DNA of 64,000 nucleotides from Candidatus Ancillula glyptotermitis (GTDB taxonomy: Bacteria > Actinomycetota > Actinomycetes > Actinomycetales > Bifidobacteriaceae), in NCBI GenBank assembly GCA_031268675.1, contig JAIRWY010000048.1:1-64000 (forward strand). The letters run 5' to 3'. The number at the start of each line of letters is the position of its first letter. Positions within the stretch are counted from its first letter, which is position 1. Of the stretch, positions 1 through 8,274 are shown piece by piece. A program made the translations under genes and the position numbers. The notes under the pieces were generated by a model, which was not told the origin of the DNA, searched no databases, and worked only from the letters and a program-made list of their open reading frames with translations.

Positions 1-149
1 TAAAAATTACTATCAGTAATAATAAGTCCAGCATTAAACTGTGACATATCTGCAGCATTAGATTTTTGAGGCAATGACACAAAAACCGTAGTACTCACAA
101 CGAAAAACGCAAGAAACGCAAGAAAACTCGAAAGTCTTTTTTTAAACAT
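1..149 (-). CDS. Exported surface protein, N-terminal part (runs off window)
   Basis: Only the first 49 codons are inside the window. The start is ATG at 149, preceded by the SD-like AGGGGG. The product begins with a signal peptide: basic MFKKR, then a hydrophobic stretch, then a likely cleavage around SNA-AD. The mature part starts with FNAGLIITDSNF, which resembles the 'F.pg.IIsd.nFyn' opening I know from actinobacterial cell-wall proteins that carry SLH, hydrolase or other repeat modules further on. The rest of the gene is not visible, so the function cannot be assigned. Its promoter overlaps the stop codon of the upstream membrane-protein gene on the same strand, so it has its own transcription start. 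Confidence 0.75.
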   Translation of the reverse strand, partial: MFKKRLSSFLAFLAFFVVSTTVFVSLPQKSNAADMSQFNAGLIITDSNF

Positions 150-192
150 TTTACCCCCTATTGTAATATTTTTTCTATTCATAATACCCCTT

Positions 193-221
193 ATTATACC
201 ACACTACTTATACAATGTCTA
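193..221 (-). promoter_or_regulatory. Promoter of the partial exported-protein gene
   Basis: On the minus strand, TAGACA (216-221) and TATAAT (193-198) are separated by 17 nt, and the -10 is extended (TGG before TATAAT). The predicted start leaves a leader of about 37 nt with an SD. The -10 overlaps the stop codon (194-196) of the upstream gene. Confidence 0.7.
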
Positions 222-1678
222 CTATTTAGTTTAGCAAGTTTATGTGCTTTGCAATTTTTTACTAAATCGACGGATAAATAACAAAGAACACATAATAATG
301 TGATATACAATGGGAAGAATATTCTAACATCTGAGGCATAAATTGATGGAGAAAATGAAACCAAAAAAGTTGCTATAAAACCAGAAAATGCGATATAAAG
401 TATAAATAAAGTTCTGAATGTAAAGCCATAAAGTAAAAAGATAGACGCAACAAAACAGAAAATTAGAAATAAGAAGAATATATGTGGCATAAGTGTTTTT
501 GGATTGCTAAAAGAAGTATTAGGAATAAATTGATCCTGCATTTGCCCTAGCATTTGACTTATTTGGGGTCTAAAGAAGTCAGAAGTATTATAAAAGTATT
601 TAGACATGATTAAAGGAACAAAGTTAAGTAAAAACAAAACTACTTTTTTATTTGTCGAAATGCTTATGCGAATGCTCAAAATTAACAATACCGAAATAAT
701 TGCTAAGTAGACTAAATCACTATCAAATAAAAAATGCTTACAGATGTATAAGAACCCTAAGTTAACTTTTGAAAAAATGCTTATATTTGCATAAGCTGGA
801 AAGTTACTTGCAATTTCAGCAAATCTGCGATGAACATTTCCTGGACAAATAAGCACATTCATTATACCTAACAATGAAATGACTAATCCAAGAACAATAT
901 ATAAATTAAATTGTTTAGCTTTTATTTTAATAAACCACACCAAATTAAAAAGAAAGAATATCATAAATGCTAAAACACTCATTTGCTCAGAGTTACAAGC
1001 AAAAATTAAAGATAACAAATACAAAATCATTTTACTTATTTTTATTCTTGTTGTTTCCGTCTTAGCTAATGTGGAATATATACTAGTTCTAATCCCTGAA
1101 AGTGCATACAGTAATAAGGAAGATGTCCAAAGATAATTAATAACCATTGCATAAATTCCTGCTGAAGAATATATTGCAGATGGAATAAAAAGACAAAAGA
1201 ATATGGCAACTAGAGACATTTGCCAAAACTCTATAAATCCAAAACACTTTCGTATAGAATGAACCATAAGTACAGCTAAAGCAATAGTGATTATTCTCCA
1301 AATAAGTAAATGTTCTGTCATAAAGTATCCAAAAAATTCTACTACAAATCTTGATGACCAGTTAGTATATTTCCAAACGGCATATGCAACTGGTCCAGTA
1401 AAATTTCCAGAAACTACTTGATCGTGAAATACTGCCTGCCAGTCTCCAGAACGAACATCTTGAAAATACGTTAACAAATAGAAAAATATACCAACACATA
1501 AATAAGGAATTGTTGATGGTTTTTTAATAAAATCTATTATGCGGGTGTATGCTTTTGTAAAAGTTACTTCATTTGAAACAGAAGTTGGAGAATTTAGGGG
1601 GGGGGGGTAATGCACGCGCAAAACAGGATCAGCACTCATTTGCGCATCCCCAATTGTATCTCCATTTTTACAACCCAT
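194..1678 (-). CDS. Polytopic membrane protein, DUF6056/GT-C-like, with an intragenic G/C tract
   Basis: A 494-residue integral membrane protein with about ten or more hydrophobic segments. I chose ATG 1678 because TATAAT ends exactly 6 nt upstream of it, so the mRNA would be leaderless. Features that recall the uncharacterised DUF6056 group of GT-C-like membrane proteins are YTNWSSRFVVEFFG after a soluble loop, GIYAMVINYLW, a CNSEQ pair, CPGNVHRRF and a late DVRIFF segment. These proteins are often suspected of glycan transfer, but no activity can be claimed here. Residues 24-28 (YPPPL) are encoded by a run of about 11 C on the coding strand (G at 1597-1607). A one-base slip would frameshift the product after about 25 residues, and no internal Met lies near enough to rescue it. 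In this assembly the gene is in frame (ON). The family call is from motifs only. Confidence 0.7.
   Translation of the reverse strand: MGCKNGDTIGDAQMSADPVLRVHYPPPLNSPTSVSNEVTFTKAYTRIIDFIKKPSTIPYLCVGIFFYLLTYFQDVRSGDWQAVFHDQVVSGNFTGPVAYAVWKYTNWSSRFVVEFFGYFMTEHLLIWRIITIALAVLMVHSIRKCFGFIEFWQMSLVAIFFCLFIPSAIYSSAGIYAMVINYLWTSSLLLYALSGIRTSIYSTLAKTETTRIKISKMILYLLSLIFACNSEQMSVLAFMIFFLFNLVWFIKIKAKQFNLYIVLGLVISLLGIMNVLICPGNVHRRFAEIASNFPAYANISIFSKVNLGFLYICKHFLFDSDLVYLAIISVLLILSIRISISTNKKVVLFLLNFVPLIMSKYFYNTSDFFRPQISQMLGQMQDQFIPNTSFSNPKTLMPHIFFLFLIFCFVASIFLLYGFTFRTLFILYIAFSGFIATFLVSFSPSIYASDVRIFFPLYITLLCVLCYLSVDLVKNCKAHKLAKLNSRHCISSVV
1597..1607. repeat. Poly-G/C tract inside the membrane-protein ORF
   Basis: A run of about 11 G on the plus strand encodes the Pro-Pro-Pro stretch near the N-terminus of the 194-1678 protein. 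In such AT-rich DNA a run of this length is a strong candidate for replication slippage that turns translation on or off. The exact length should be taken from reads. Confidence 0.8.
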
Positions 1679-1684
1679 AACTAA

Positions 1685-1713
1685 ATTATACCACACCTTT
1701 TTACACTTGTCAA
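1685..1713 (-). promoter_or_regulatory. Consensus promoter of the 194-1678 gene (leaderless)
   Basis: Minus strand TTGACA (1708-1713), a 17-nt spacer, and extended -10 TGG-TATAAT (TATAAT at 1685-1690). ATG follows after 6 nt, so transcription should begin at or next to the start codon. Confidence 0.8.
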
Positions 1714-1764
1714 GTAAAGAAACAGGTAGCTAGTATACAGAAAATCACCACATGGAATGTTTGA

Positions 1765-1791
1765 GATATAGAACACCATGGATATAGAACA
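1765..1791 (+). repeat. Two direct copies of GATATAGAACA
   Basis: GATATAGAACA occurs at 1765-1775 and 1781-1791 (16-bp period) in the intergenic region between two divergent genes. It could be a regulator site; nothing else identifies it. Confidence 0.4.
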
Positions 1792-1810
1792 TCTATGAGG
1801 TGTGGACGGA

Positions 1811-1911
1811 GAGAATAGATGGAGTGGAGAAAGTTGATGATAAATGGAAGATGTTGTATTTTGGGTGTAAACCAACTTCTACTTGAAAATGTCATAGGCA
1901 TGTGGTATAAT
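1811..1911 (+). repeat. Repeated promoter module, copy A (partial), with the promoter of the epimerase gene
   Basis: This region shares GTTGATGATAAATGGAAG and the block AATGTCATAGGCATGTGG directly before TATAAT (1906-1911) with the long copies at 4447-4751 and 17999-18304. In this copy a -35 TTGAAA (1883-1888) sits 17 nt from the -10, and the -10 is extended by TG. Unlike most other copies, the gene behind it has a leader of roughly 27 nt with an SD. Confidence 0.75.
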
Positions 1912-1944
1912 ACTTTGTAGAAGTATAAACATGTGGAGGAGTAC

Positions 1945-2892
1945 ATGGAGAAGTTTGAACGTGGATTAAGTGGCGTGCAGTATCCTATTGAGTATAAGAA
2001 TGGATCTGGAGTAATTTTTACTGCATGCATTGCGTCAATTGGGTCGAGTTTGCGCGAATATAAGGCAGATGGTGTTGATATAACAGTTCCTTATAGACTA
2101 TCAGAGTTTACACCTGTTTTTTCAGGAATTGTACTGTTTCCTTGGCCCAACCGACTTGAAGACGGCAAGTACACATTTGAGGGCAAGGAAATTCAAGCGC
2201 CCATCAATCATCCAGAAGAAAACAACAATTTGCATTCACTCTCGGAAAATCATGAGTTCCAGCTAGTGGACTACCAAGAGAATGCAGTAACTCTGTCCCT
2301 CAGATTACCACATTCTCGTTTTTACCCATTTGATATAGGCGTTGAAATTACATATGAACTAGGTGAAACTGGACTTGAGGTATCAATTAAGGTTGAAAAT
2401 CTTGGAAAAACTCGCGCGCCATTTGGTCTAGGCTGGCATCCATGTTTTGCGTACGGAGGCAGTAGGGAAGATGCTGTTTTAGAAATGAGTGCAAAAACCC
2501 ATATTGCTGTTTGTGACAGAAATCTACCACTTGAAAAAGTCCCAGTTGAAATTTGCTCTGGTGGTAAATTTGACTTTAGAAAACCTAGTGCGTTAAAGGA
2601 TTTGCAAATAGATGATGCATTCGTACACTTTGAGAACGTGAACGACGAACATCAGGTCATATTGCATCGTCCAGACGGTAAGAAAACTACTGTTTGGTCC
2701 GATCTACATTATGGAGCATGGCAAATCTGCACTATAGACTCAATTGGGGAAGATAAGAACCAAGGCATTTTCATAGAACCTTGTACATGTTATGCAAATG
2801 CTTTTAAAACTGGCGACCACTTAATAGTATTTGAGCCTAAAGGAGAATCTGGAAGTACATTAGAATGCACATGGGGTGTTAGATTTGAATAA
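1945..2892 (+). CDS. Aldose 1-epimerase family protein
   Basis: A 315-residue cytosolic protein with the beta-sandwich signature of galactose mutarotase-type enzymes: FPWPNRLEDGKYTFEG at about residues 70-85, a following N-N-L-H segment (the usual 'NxxHG' position; here the Gly is replaced by Ser), GWHPCF for the catalytic-site 'GxHPxF', and FIEPCTCYANAF for the 'EP...pdafn' end motif. The family interconverts alpha and beta anomers of hexoses or acts on related sugar phosphates, and the true substrate cannot be told from sequence. ATG 1945 has GGAGGA just upstream; a GTG 12 nt earlier would lie on that SD. It is transcribed alone and converges on the 2920-4170 gene. Confidence 0.8.
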   Translation: MEKFERGLSGVQYPIEYKNGSGVIFTACIASIGSSLREYKADGVDITVPYRLSEFTPVFSGIVLFPWPNRLEDGKYTFEGKEIQAPINHPEENNNLHSLSENHEFQLVDYQENAVTLSLRLPHSRFYPFDIGVEITYELGETGLEVSIKVENLGKTRAPFGLGWHPCFAYGGSREDAVLEMSAKTHIAVCDRNLPLEKVPVEICSGGKFDFRKPSALKDLQIDDAFVHFENVNDEHQVILHRPDGKKTTVWSDLHYGAWQICTIDSIGEDKNQGIFIEPCTCYANAFKTGDHLIVFEPKGESGSTLECTWGVRFE

Positions 2893-2903
2893 GCATTTGG
2901 CGC

Positions 2904-2921
2904 AGGTGAGGTAGATCACCT
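2904..2921. terminator. Stem-loop between convergent genes
   Basis: AGGTGA-GGTAGA-TCACCT forms a perfect 6-bp stem with a 6-nt loop between the convergent epimerase gene and the gene ending at 2920. It overlaps the latter's stop codon. No T-run follows on either strand, so it would be a weak or Rho-aided bidirectional terminator. Confidence 0.45.
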
Positions 2922-4170
2922 ATGACACAGTAGCGGATCTTTTCTTCTTCCAAATTGCAACCAAGATAACAATACCAACCAGTAGAATCATTGACACTGT
3001 CGCAATAATATATGGCGAACTTGAAGCAGATGCCTCATCAGTAATGCTGTCAAGATTATTCTTGTTGATTTCAAACACGACAGTACCATCTTTGCCAGAG
3101 TGTAGACGATAAGTCGTTCCATCAAAAGAAGGTAAAAATCCCAAGCGCCATAGTTGACCTGCAGCACTATCAACACCGAAGAACGAAGCCACAAACTCTT
3201 TTTCGCCAACTGATGACCCTACAGAATCTTCGGTTACAGAATCTAGTTTTATGCCAAGCGCTTGAATGCCTTTCACCACAGTCGGACCTGGGCACTGCCC
3301 GTAGTAGTCACCAAATTTCTCGTTGATATATTGCTGCGCTGCCTGATAAACCGCACGATCAACACCAGATGGTTCATTGACATTGCCCGCAGTTGCATAT
3401 TGCTTGAGTAGACTTTTCGCTTTCTGGGTGACATCCTGCTTCTCTAGTGGCAAAAAATCTGTAAACTTCACAAGCCCATCTGGAAACTTATCTTCTGACA
3501 CATTCTCACTTTCTGGTGCTGTCATTTCGTAGGCGATCGTACCATCACTAATATTATGCAACCGATAAGTTACACCATCACTAGATACAACAAAACCGTC
3601 CTTAATAAGTGTTGCTGCATTGCCATATTCTCCTTGATTACTATTACTAATCAGCGACCCAAAATAACCAGCAAACATACCTTCTTGCATCGCACCGACA
3701 TTTTTCAGGTTGCTGGCGTTACTAACAGCTGAACCAACATTGGCGGTGTTCATCCAGTTCTTCCAAATAGTGTTGCAATAATTCCACAGCTCGCTGGCAA
3801 TTTCTTCACCTGCTAAACTCTGAATCTCCTTGAGAACTTGATTGCGCGGATTCGAACCACCACTCATCCATTTTTCAAAAGCACTAATGTCGCTCGCAGT
3901 CGGAGTATGAGCAGCAGACGCAGTATAATCCTCAAATCCAGCAAGATTGAATCCACTCGTACTAGCCCAAGCACGTGCCTGAGCAGAGATACTAGTAGTG
4001 GCAGTAGAATTATCACCACTAACTGAATCTGCATCGTCTGGTCTATCATCTTTTACGTCACCAGCGATGCTTTGAGTCCCTGGATCTGCAATAGCAATAT
4101 GAACATTAGACAACAAGGCAGGTACAAATACCATCAGCAAGACGGTCACACATAATGAAAGTTTTCGCAT
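2920..4170 (-). CDS. Membrane-anchored exported protein with a duplicated domain, function unknown
   Basis: A 416-residue predicted type I membrane protein. It has a signal peptide (residues 1-28, cleavage near AIA-DP), a long extracytoplasmic part, one transmembrane helix near the C-terminus (about 385-407) and a short basic tail (KKKRS). The extracellular part carries two related units: one ending DGVTYRLHNISDGTIAYEM (about 205-225) and one ending DGTTYRLHSGKDGTVVFEI (about 350-370), each preceded by a Phe/Gly-rich stretch (MFAGYFGSL and VASFFGVDS). The unit is not one I recognise. There is no LPxTG-like motif, so the protein stays in the membrane. ATG 4170 lies 6 nt after an extended -10, so the mRNA is predicted to be leaderless. 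Confidence 0.8.
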   Translation of the reverse strand: MRKLSLCVTVLLMVFVPALLSNVHIAIADPGTQSIAGDVKDDRPDDADSVSGDNSTATTSISAQARAWASTSGFNLAGFEDYTASAAHTPTASDISAFEKWMSGGSNPRNQVLKEIQSLAGEEIASELWNYCNTIWKNWMNTANVGSAVSNASNLKNVGAMQEGMFAGYFGSLISNSNQGEYGNAATLIKDGFVVSSDGVTYRLHNISDGTIAYEMTAPESENVSEDKFPDGLVKFTDFLPLEKQDVTQKAKSLLKQYATAGNVNEPSGVDRAVYQAAQQYINEKFGDYYGQCPGPTVVKGIQALGIKLDSVTEDSVGSSVGEKEFVASFFGVDSAAGQLWRLGFLPSFDGTTYRLHSGKDGTVVFEINKNNLDSITDEASASSSPYIIATVSMILLVGIVILVAIWKKKRSATVS

Positions 4171-4176
4171 AAAATA

Positions 4177-4185
4177 ATTATATCA
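4177..4185 (-). promoter_or_regulatory. Extended -10 promoter (leaderless) of the 2920-4170 gene
   Basis: Minus strand TGATATAAT; the -10 hexamer is 4177-4182 and ATG follows after 6 nt. No good -35 is visible at 17 nt. Confidence 0.65.
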
Positions 4186-4205
4186 TGTCTATACTAAAAA
4201 TTATA

Positions 4206-4360
4206 TTATGCAATATCTGATAAGTAAGTTATTTTATCATTAAAGTGATGTTGTAGAATTTTAGCAGGATTTCCAGCAAGGATCACATACGGTTCTACAT
4301 CATTTGCAACCGTTGTTCATGTATTTACAGTAGAACCGATAGAAGTATCTATCTAGTAGT
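4206..4360 (-). pseudogene. Remnant of a hexapeptide-repeat (CatB/Vat/Maa-like) acetyltransferase C-terminus
   Basis: On the minus strand the translation reads TVANDVEPYVILAGNPAKIL, followed by about 18 residues to a stop at 4206. This matches the family ending 'vt.dv.pY.ivaGNPAk.i' of left-handed beta-helix acetyltransferases. Just upstream the same frame reads IDTSIGSTVNT and then a stop, so the coding sequence is broken and the N-terminal helix repeats are missing. It is therefore a decayed gene whose 5' part may have been replaced by the long repeat that starts near 4447. Confidence 0.7.
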
Positions 4361-4446
4361 CGAATAAAGAGCTAAACTTATGCTAGATCTACTAAGTGTA
4401 CAGATTTAAGTGAAGAAAATTAAAAAAGTAAGGTATATTCCACTTC

Positions 4447-4751
4447 GCATTTATCACTCTGCTTATACCTCATGAAGTCTAAAAAAGCCTGTTTTCCCCC
4501 TTCAAAATAGTACATGTGTATATAACACACATAAGCACCTTAAATCAAACCACGTGCTTATAAATAGCCTTAATGAAGGTATAGGTTATAAAACCACCTG
4601 GATTTGCTACAGAAGAAGCTTTTACATGTACATCCCCTGAATAAAGAAGGACTTGTATTGAAGAGGGGTTGATGATAAATGGAAGGTGTTGCATTTTGCA
4701 TGCGAATGCATAAAAAAGCAAAATGTCATAGGCATGTGGTATAATGGAGGT
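4447..4751 (+). repeat. Long repeated promoter element, copy B (drives accBC)
   Basis: About 305 bp, nearly identical by eye (roughly 90%) to the reverse complement of 17999-18304. It contains an inverted pair ATGTGT/ACACAT (4514-4532) and a perfect 7-bp inverted pair TAAGCAC/GTGCTTA (4532-4538 and 4554-4560); the second is kept in the other copy although the loop differs. It ends with AATGTCATAGGCATGTGG plus TATAAT (4740-4745). It holds no open coding sequence. Confidence 0.85.
4737..4745 (+). promoter_or_regulatory. Extended -10 of accBC (leaderless)
   Basis: TGGTATAAT with six nucleotides (GGAGGT) before ATG 4752. The GGAGGT looks like an SD but directly abuts the ATG and would probably not be transcribed, so it should not count as a ribosome-binding site. 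Confidence 0.75.
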
Positions 4752-6569
4752 ATGAAGATTGACAAGGTGCTAATAGCAAATCGTGGAGAGATTGCGGTAC
4801 GGATACTGCGCACTGCACGGGATTTAGGCATTAAAAGTGTTGCTGTGTATTCTGATCAGGACATAATGGCGCCGTTTGCTAAACTGGCAGATGAGTCATA
4901 TACATTAGATGGCACAAGTTTTTCAACAACCTATATGAACACCGAGAAAATACTAGAAATTGCTAAAAAAACTGGTGTTGATGCACTACACCCTGGTTAC
5001 GGCTTCCTTTCTGAGAATGCTGAATTTGCATCTGAAGTTGAGGCAGCAGGTATTAAGTGGATTGGTCCTAGTGCAGATGCAATTGATATGTTGGGAGACA
5101 AAGTCAAGGCGCGCATAGTTGCTGATAAAGCGGGTGTTTCTCCAGTACCAGGTATTTCTAGAGCCTTGGAAAATATAAAGCAGGTGCGCGATTTTGTTGC
5201 GGAATACCAGTTTCCCATCATACTGAAGAGGCTTGATGGAGGTGGCGGACATGGTATTTTCGTTATACGAACTGAAACGCAGCTAGAGAATTTTGAGGCT
5301 GCTCATACTGCTGATATTAGCTACTACTTTGTTGAAAAATTTGCAGAAAATGCACGTCATGTTGAAACTCAATGCGCACGTGATTCACATGGTAATTTTG
5401 TTGTTGTGTCAACTCGTGATTGCTCAATTCAGCGAAGAAATCAAAAGTTGTTAGAAGAAGCACCTGCACCATTTCTTCCGCCTGGAATTCATGAAAAGTT
5501 GCTGAAATGGTCACAATCTCTGTTTGAAACTGTTGGATATGTTGGATTGGGCACCTGCGAATTTCTGCTTGAGTGTAATAATTTGTACTTTCTTGAAGTA
5601 AATCCTAGACTACAAGTTGAACATACGGTTTCTGAAGAAGTTTCTGGACTTGATTTGGTCGAGCAGCAGATTAGAATTGCTGAGGGTAAATCTCTTAGTG
5701 TTTTAGAAAGTGGTAGCGAAAAAGTACCTGTTCATTCTATTGAGTTCCGAATCACTTCTGAGAATCCACACGCAAATATGACTCCAACTTCTGGAATTTT
5801 GACAGATTTGCGTTGGCCAGCTGGACCTGGTGTACGCTTAGAGACTGGAGTTGAACTTGGAGATGTTGTAACTACTGATTTTGACTCCATGATTGCTAAA
5901 ATTATAATCACGGGCAAGGATAGAATTTCTACAATTGCGCGCGCTAAAAGAGCATTACGAGAACTTGAAGTTGTTGGAATTTCAACGCCTAAAGAGTTGT
6001 TTGAACTTGTTTTAGATGATGATGATTTTATAGCAACTAGTTGTGAGTTTAAGGTCCACACAAAGTGGTTAGAATCCAAGATTTTGCCAGAACTTGAGAC
6101 TGTTGAGCAAGAAGATGTCCAAAATGCGCAAGAAAAAGAGGCGGATGTATACAAAGAGTTTGTTATTGAGGTTGATAAAAAGCGAACAGTTATAAAATTG
6201 CCATCTACTTTGTTTAATAATCAACCACAGCAAACAGCAACTGCTCCGCGCGTTAGCCCTTCTTTTTCAAGGCGTTCTCTTGGTGCAAGTTCTGGAGCAA
6301 TTGGGGGTCAAAATTCTGCTGGTGATCCATTAAAAGTGGTTAGTCCGATGCAAGGAATTGTTGTCTCAATTGCCGTAGAAGTAGGACAGAAGGTGCAAAA
6401 AGGTGATCTAGTAGTTGTGCTTGAAGCTATGAAGATGGAGAAATTTGTAGTTGCTGAAACAAGTGGAATTGTTGAAAAAATAAATGTTAAACCTAGTGAT
6501 CCTGTAAATGCGGGAGTAGAACTTATAGAGTTGAAAGTTTTTGAAAATGCTGAGGAAGGAGTTAAATAA
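4752..6569 (+). CDS. accBC: Acyl-CoA carboxylase alpha subunit: biotin carboxylase fused to biotin carrier protein
   Basis: 605 residues. The protein carboxylates its own biotin using ATP and bicarbonate and hands the carboxyl to the AccD-type subunit encoded next, giving malonyl-CoA for fatty acid synthesis (or another acyl-CoA product). Visible parts are the biotin carboxylase N-domain (KVLIANRGEIAVRI at residue 4 onward), the ATP-grasp Gly-rich loop RLDGGGGHG, the family motif FLEVNPRLQVEHTV, a poorly conserved linker rich in Ser/Ala (about 500-530), and a C-terminal biotinyl domain with EAMKME, in which Lys561 is the biotin attachment site. ATG 4752 (MKIDKVL) is chosen over an upstream in-frame ATG at 4686 because that lies inside the repeated promoter element, upstream of the -10. 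The stop overlaps the next start (TAATG), which suggests translational coupling. Confidence 0.92.
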   Translation: MKIDKVLIANRGEIAVRILRTARDLGIKSVAVYSDQDIMAPFAKLADESYTLDGTSFSTTYMNTEKILEIAKKTGVDALHPGYGFLSENAEFASEVEAAGIKWIGPSADAIDMLGDKVKARIVADKAGVSPVPGISRALENIKQVRDFVAEYQFPIILKRLDGGGGHGIFVIRTETQLENFEAAHTADISYYFVEKFAENARHVETQCARDSHGNFVVVSTRDCSIQRRNQKLLEEAPAPFLPPGIHEKLLKWSQSLFETVGYVGLGTCEFLLECNNLYFLEVNPRLQVEHTVSEEVSGLDLVEQQIRIAEGKSLSVLESGSEKVPVHSIEFRITSENPHANMTPTSGILTDLRWPAGPGVRLETGVELGDVVTTDFDSMIAKIIITGKDRISTIARAKRALRELEVVGISTPKELFELVLDDDDFIATSCEFKVHTKWLESKILPELETVEQEDVQNAQEKEADVYKEFVIEVDKKRTVIKLPSTLFNNQPQQTATAPRVSPSFSRRSLGASSGAIGGQNSAGDPLKVVSPMQGIVVSIAVEVGQKVQKGDLVVVLEAMKMEKFVVAETSGIVEKINVKPSDPVNAGVELIELKVFENAEEGVK

Positions 6570-8233
6570 TGGGATTACTTAATACATTATTAGGCAGGAG
6601 AAATATAACTACGGTACTAACTTCTGCAAGGCGTACCACCAACAAAATACATAAAAACATCAGAAAAAACCGCAGTTTGCTATTTGGTCGTAAGCAAAAA
6701 GTTGATTTTAAATCTATACTTTCCGAAAAAACAAATGAAGCTGAAGCACTTGCAATTCAAAAGCAGAAGAAAAAGGGCAAGCTTTCTGCGCGACAAAGAA
6801 TTGATTTGTTGCTAGATCCTAGTACGTTCGTTGAGATTGGGCAATTTATTGGCGGAAGTCTTGATGATGAAAATTTTCGTGGAACTGCTGTTATAACTGG
6901 TTTTGGGAATATAAATGGGCAGAAAGTTTGTATTTATGCTCAAGATTTTAGCATCAACGGTGGTTCGCTTGGGGAAGTTGAGGGACAAAAAATATGCAAC
7001 TTGCTTGATTTGGCACTAGATGAACGAATTCCAGTTGTTGCTATGCTTGATTCTGGAGGCGCTCGTATTCAGGAGGGAGTTGTTGCACTGGGTAATTATG
7101 GTCGTATTTTCCGTAAAACTGCAATGGCTTCTGGTGTAGTTCCGCAGATTTCTCTTATACTAGGACCATGCGCAGGTGGTGCAGTTTATTGTCCAGCATT
7201 GACGGACTTCGTAATTATGACTACTCAAAATTCGCACATGTTTGTGACTGGGCCTGATGTTGTGCGCGCAGTTACTGGTGAAGATGTCACTGCGGATGAA
7301 CTTGGTGGCGCTCGTATGCACTCGGAAATTTCTGGGGTTTCACACCACTTGGCAGATAGTGAAGAGAATGCAATTGAGTATACGCGCGTTCTTTTGAGTT
7401 TTTTACCTGCAAATTCACAAACTACTCCAACCATTTACGACTACAGACCTACATCTCATGATGAAAAGAATGCAGCCTATTTGGAATCAATCTTGCCAGA
7501 ATCTGCAAAATCAACATATGATATTCTTGATGTTATTTACTCAATTGTAGATTATGAAGAGTTTCTTGAAGTACATCAACTTTTTGCCCCAAGTGCGGTT
7601 GTGGGGTTTGCTCGAATTGGTGGAAGGACTGTGGGAATTGTTGCTAATCAACCAGCGTTTAATGCTGGCACTTTGGATATAGATGCATCTGAAAAAATAG
7701 CGCGGTTTGTACAACTTTGTGATGCATTTAATATTGGCATTGTTACACTTGTGGATGTACCTGGTTATAGACCTGGAATTACACAGGAACGGTCAGGAAT
7801 TATACGGCGTGGAGCAAAAGTAATAACAGCATATGCAACTGCAACCGTTCCACTAATTACAATTGTTTTAAGAAAAGCCTATGGAGGTGCATATATTGTT
7901 ATGGGTTCAAAAGAAATTGGTGCAGATATAAATCTTGCTTGGTCTAATGCGCAAATTGCTGTTTTAGGAGCTGAAGGCGCAGTTCAAATCGTGTATAGAC
8001 GAAAACTGGCAGAAGCTAAATCCAACGGAGAAGATGTTGAGAAGTTACGGCGCGAGCTCATTGATCAGTATGCAAAAGAAGCTATAAATACGCGGTTGTC
8101 GTTGAAAAAAGGAGCGCTAGATGCTGAAATATCTCCGAGTGACACTAGGCGGTATATAATTGAATCACTTGACTTGTTGAAGGATAAAAAGAAGCAGAAG
8201 GTTAAACGTAAACATGATAATAGACCTCTTTAA
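6569..8233 (+). CDS. accD: Acyl-CoA carboxylase beta (carboxyltransferase) subunit
   Basis: 554 residues, the PccB/AccD-type carboxyltransferase with both crotonase-fold halves in one chain. The N-half holds the acyl-CoA region with LDSGGARIQEGV and GPCAGGAVYCPALTDFV. The C-half holds the biotin side with VDVPGYRPGITQE and RKAYGGAYIVMGSK. An N-terminal extension of about 50 residues is Lys/Arg-rich (NKIHKNIRKNR) and not part of the catalytic fold. It moves carboxyl from biotin on the preceding protein to acyl-CoA. The start codon overlaps the accBC stop by one base, so the two subunits are made together. Whether the substrate is acetyl- or propionyl-CoA cannot be read safely from sequence. 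Confidence 0.9.
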   Translation: MGLLNTLLGRRNITTVLTSARRTTNKIHKNIRKNRSLLFGRKQKVDFKSILSEKTNEAEALAIQKQKKKGKLSARQRIDLLLDPSTFVEIGQFIGGSLDDENFRGTAVITGFGNINGQKVCIYAQDFSINGGSLGEVEGQKICNLLDLALDERIPVVAMLDSGGARIQEGVVALGNYGRIFRKTAMASGVVPQISLILGPCAGGAVYCPALTDFVIMTTQNSHMFVTGPDVVRAVTGEDVTADELGGARMHSEISGVSHHLADSEENAIEYTRVLLSFLPANSQTTPTIYDYRPTSHDEKNAAYLESILPESAKSTYDILDVIYSIVDYEEFLEVHQLFAPSAVVGFARIGGRTVGIVANQPAFNAGTLDIDASEKIARFVQLCDAFNIGIVTLVDVPGYRPGITQERSGIIRRGAKVITAYATATVPLITIVLRKAYGGAYIVMGSKEIGADINLAWSNAQIAVLGAEGAVQIVYRRKLAEAKSNGEDVEKLRRELIDQYAKEAINTRLSLKKGALDAEISPSDTRRYIIESLDLLKDKKKQKVKRKHDNRPL

Positions 8234-8274
8234 GTTCTTGGTTGTTGTAAATTTAAAAAAAGCCTGTAGGATGC

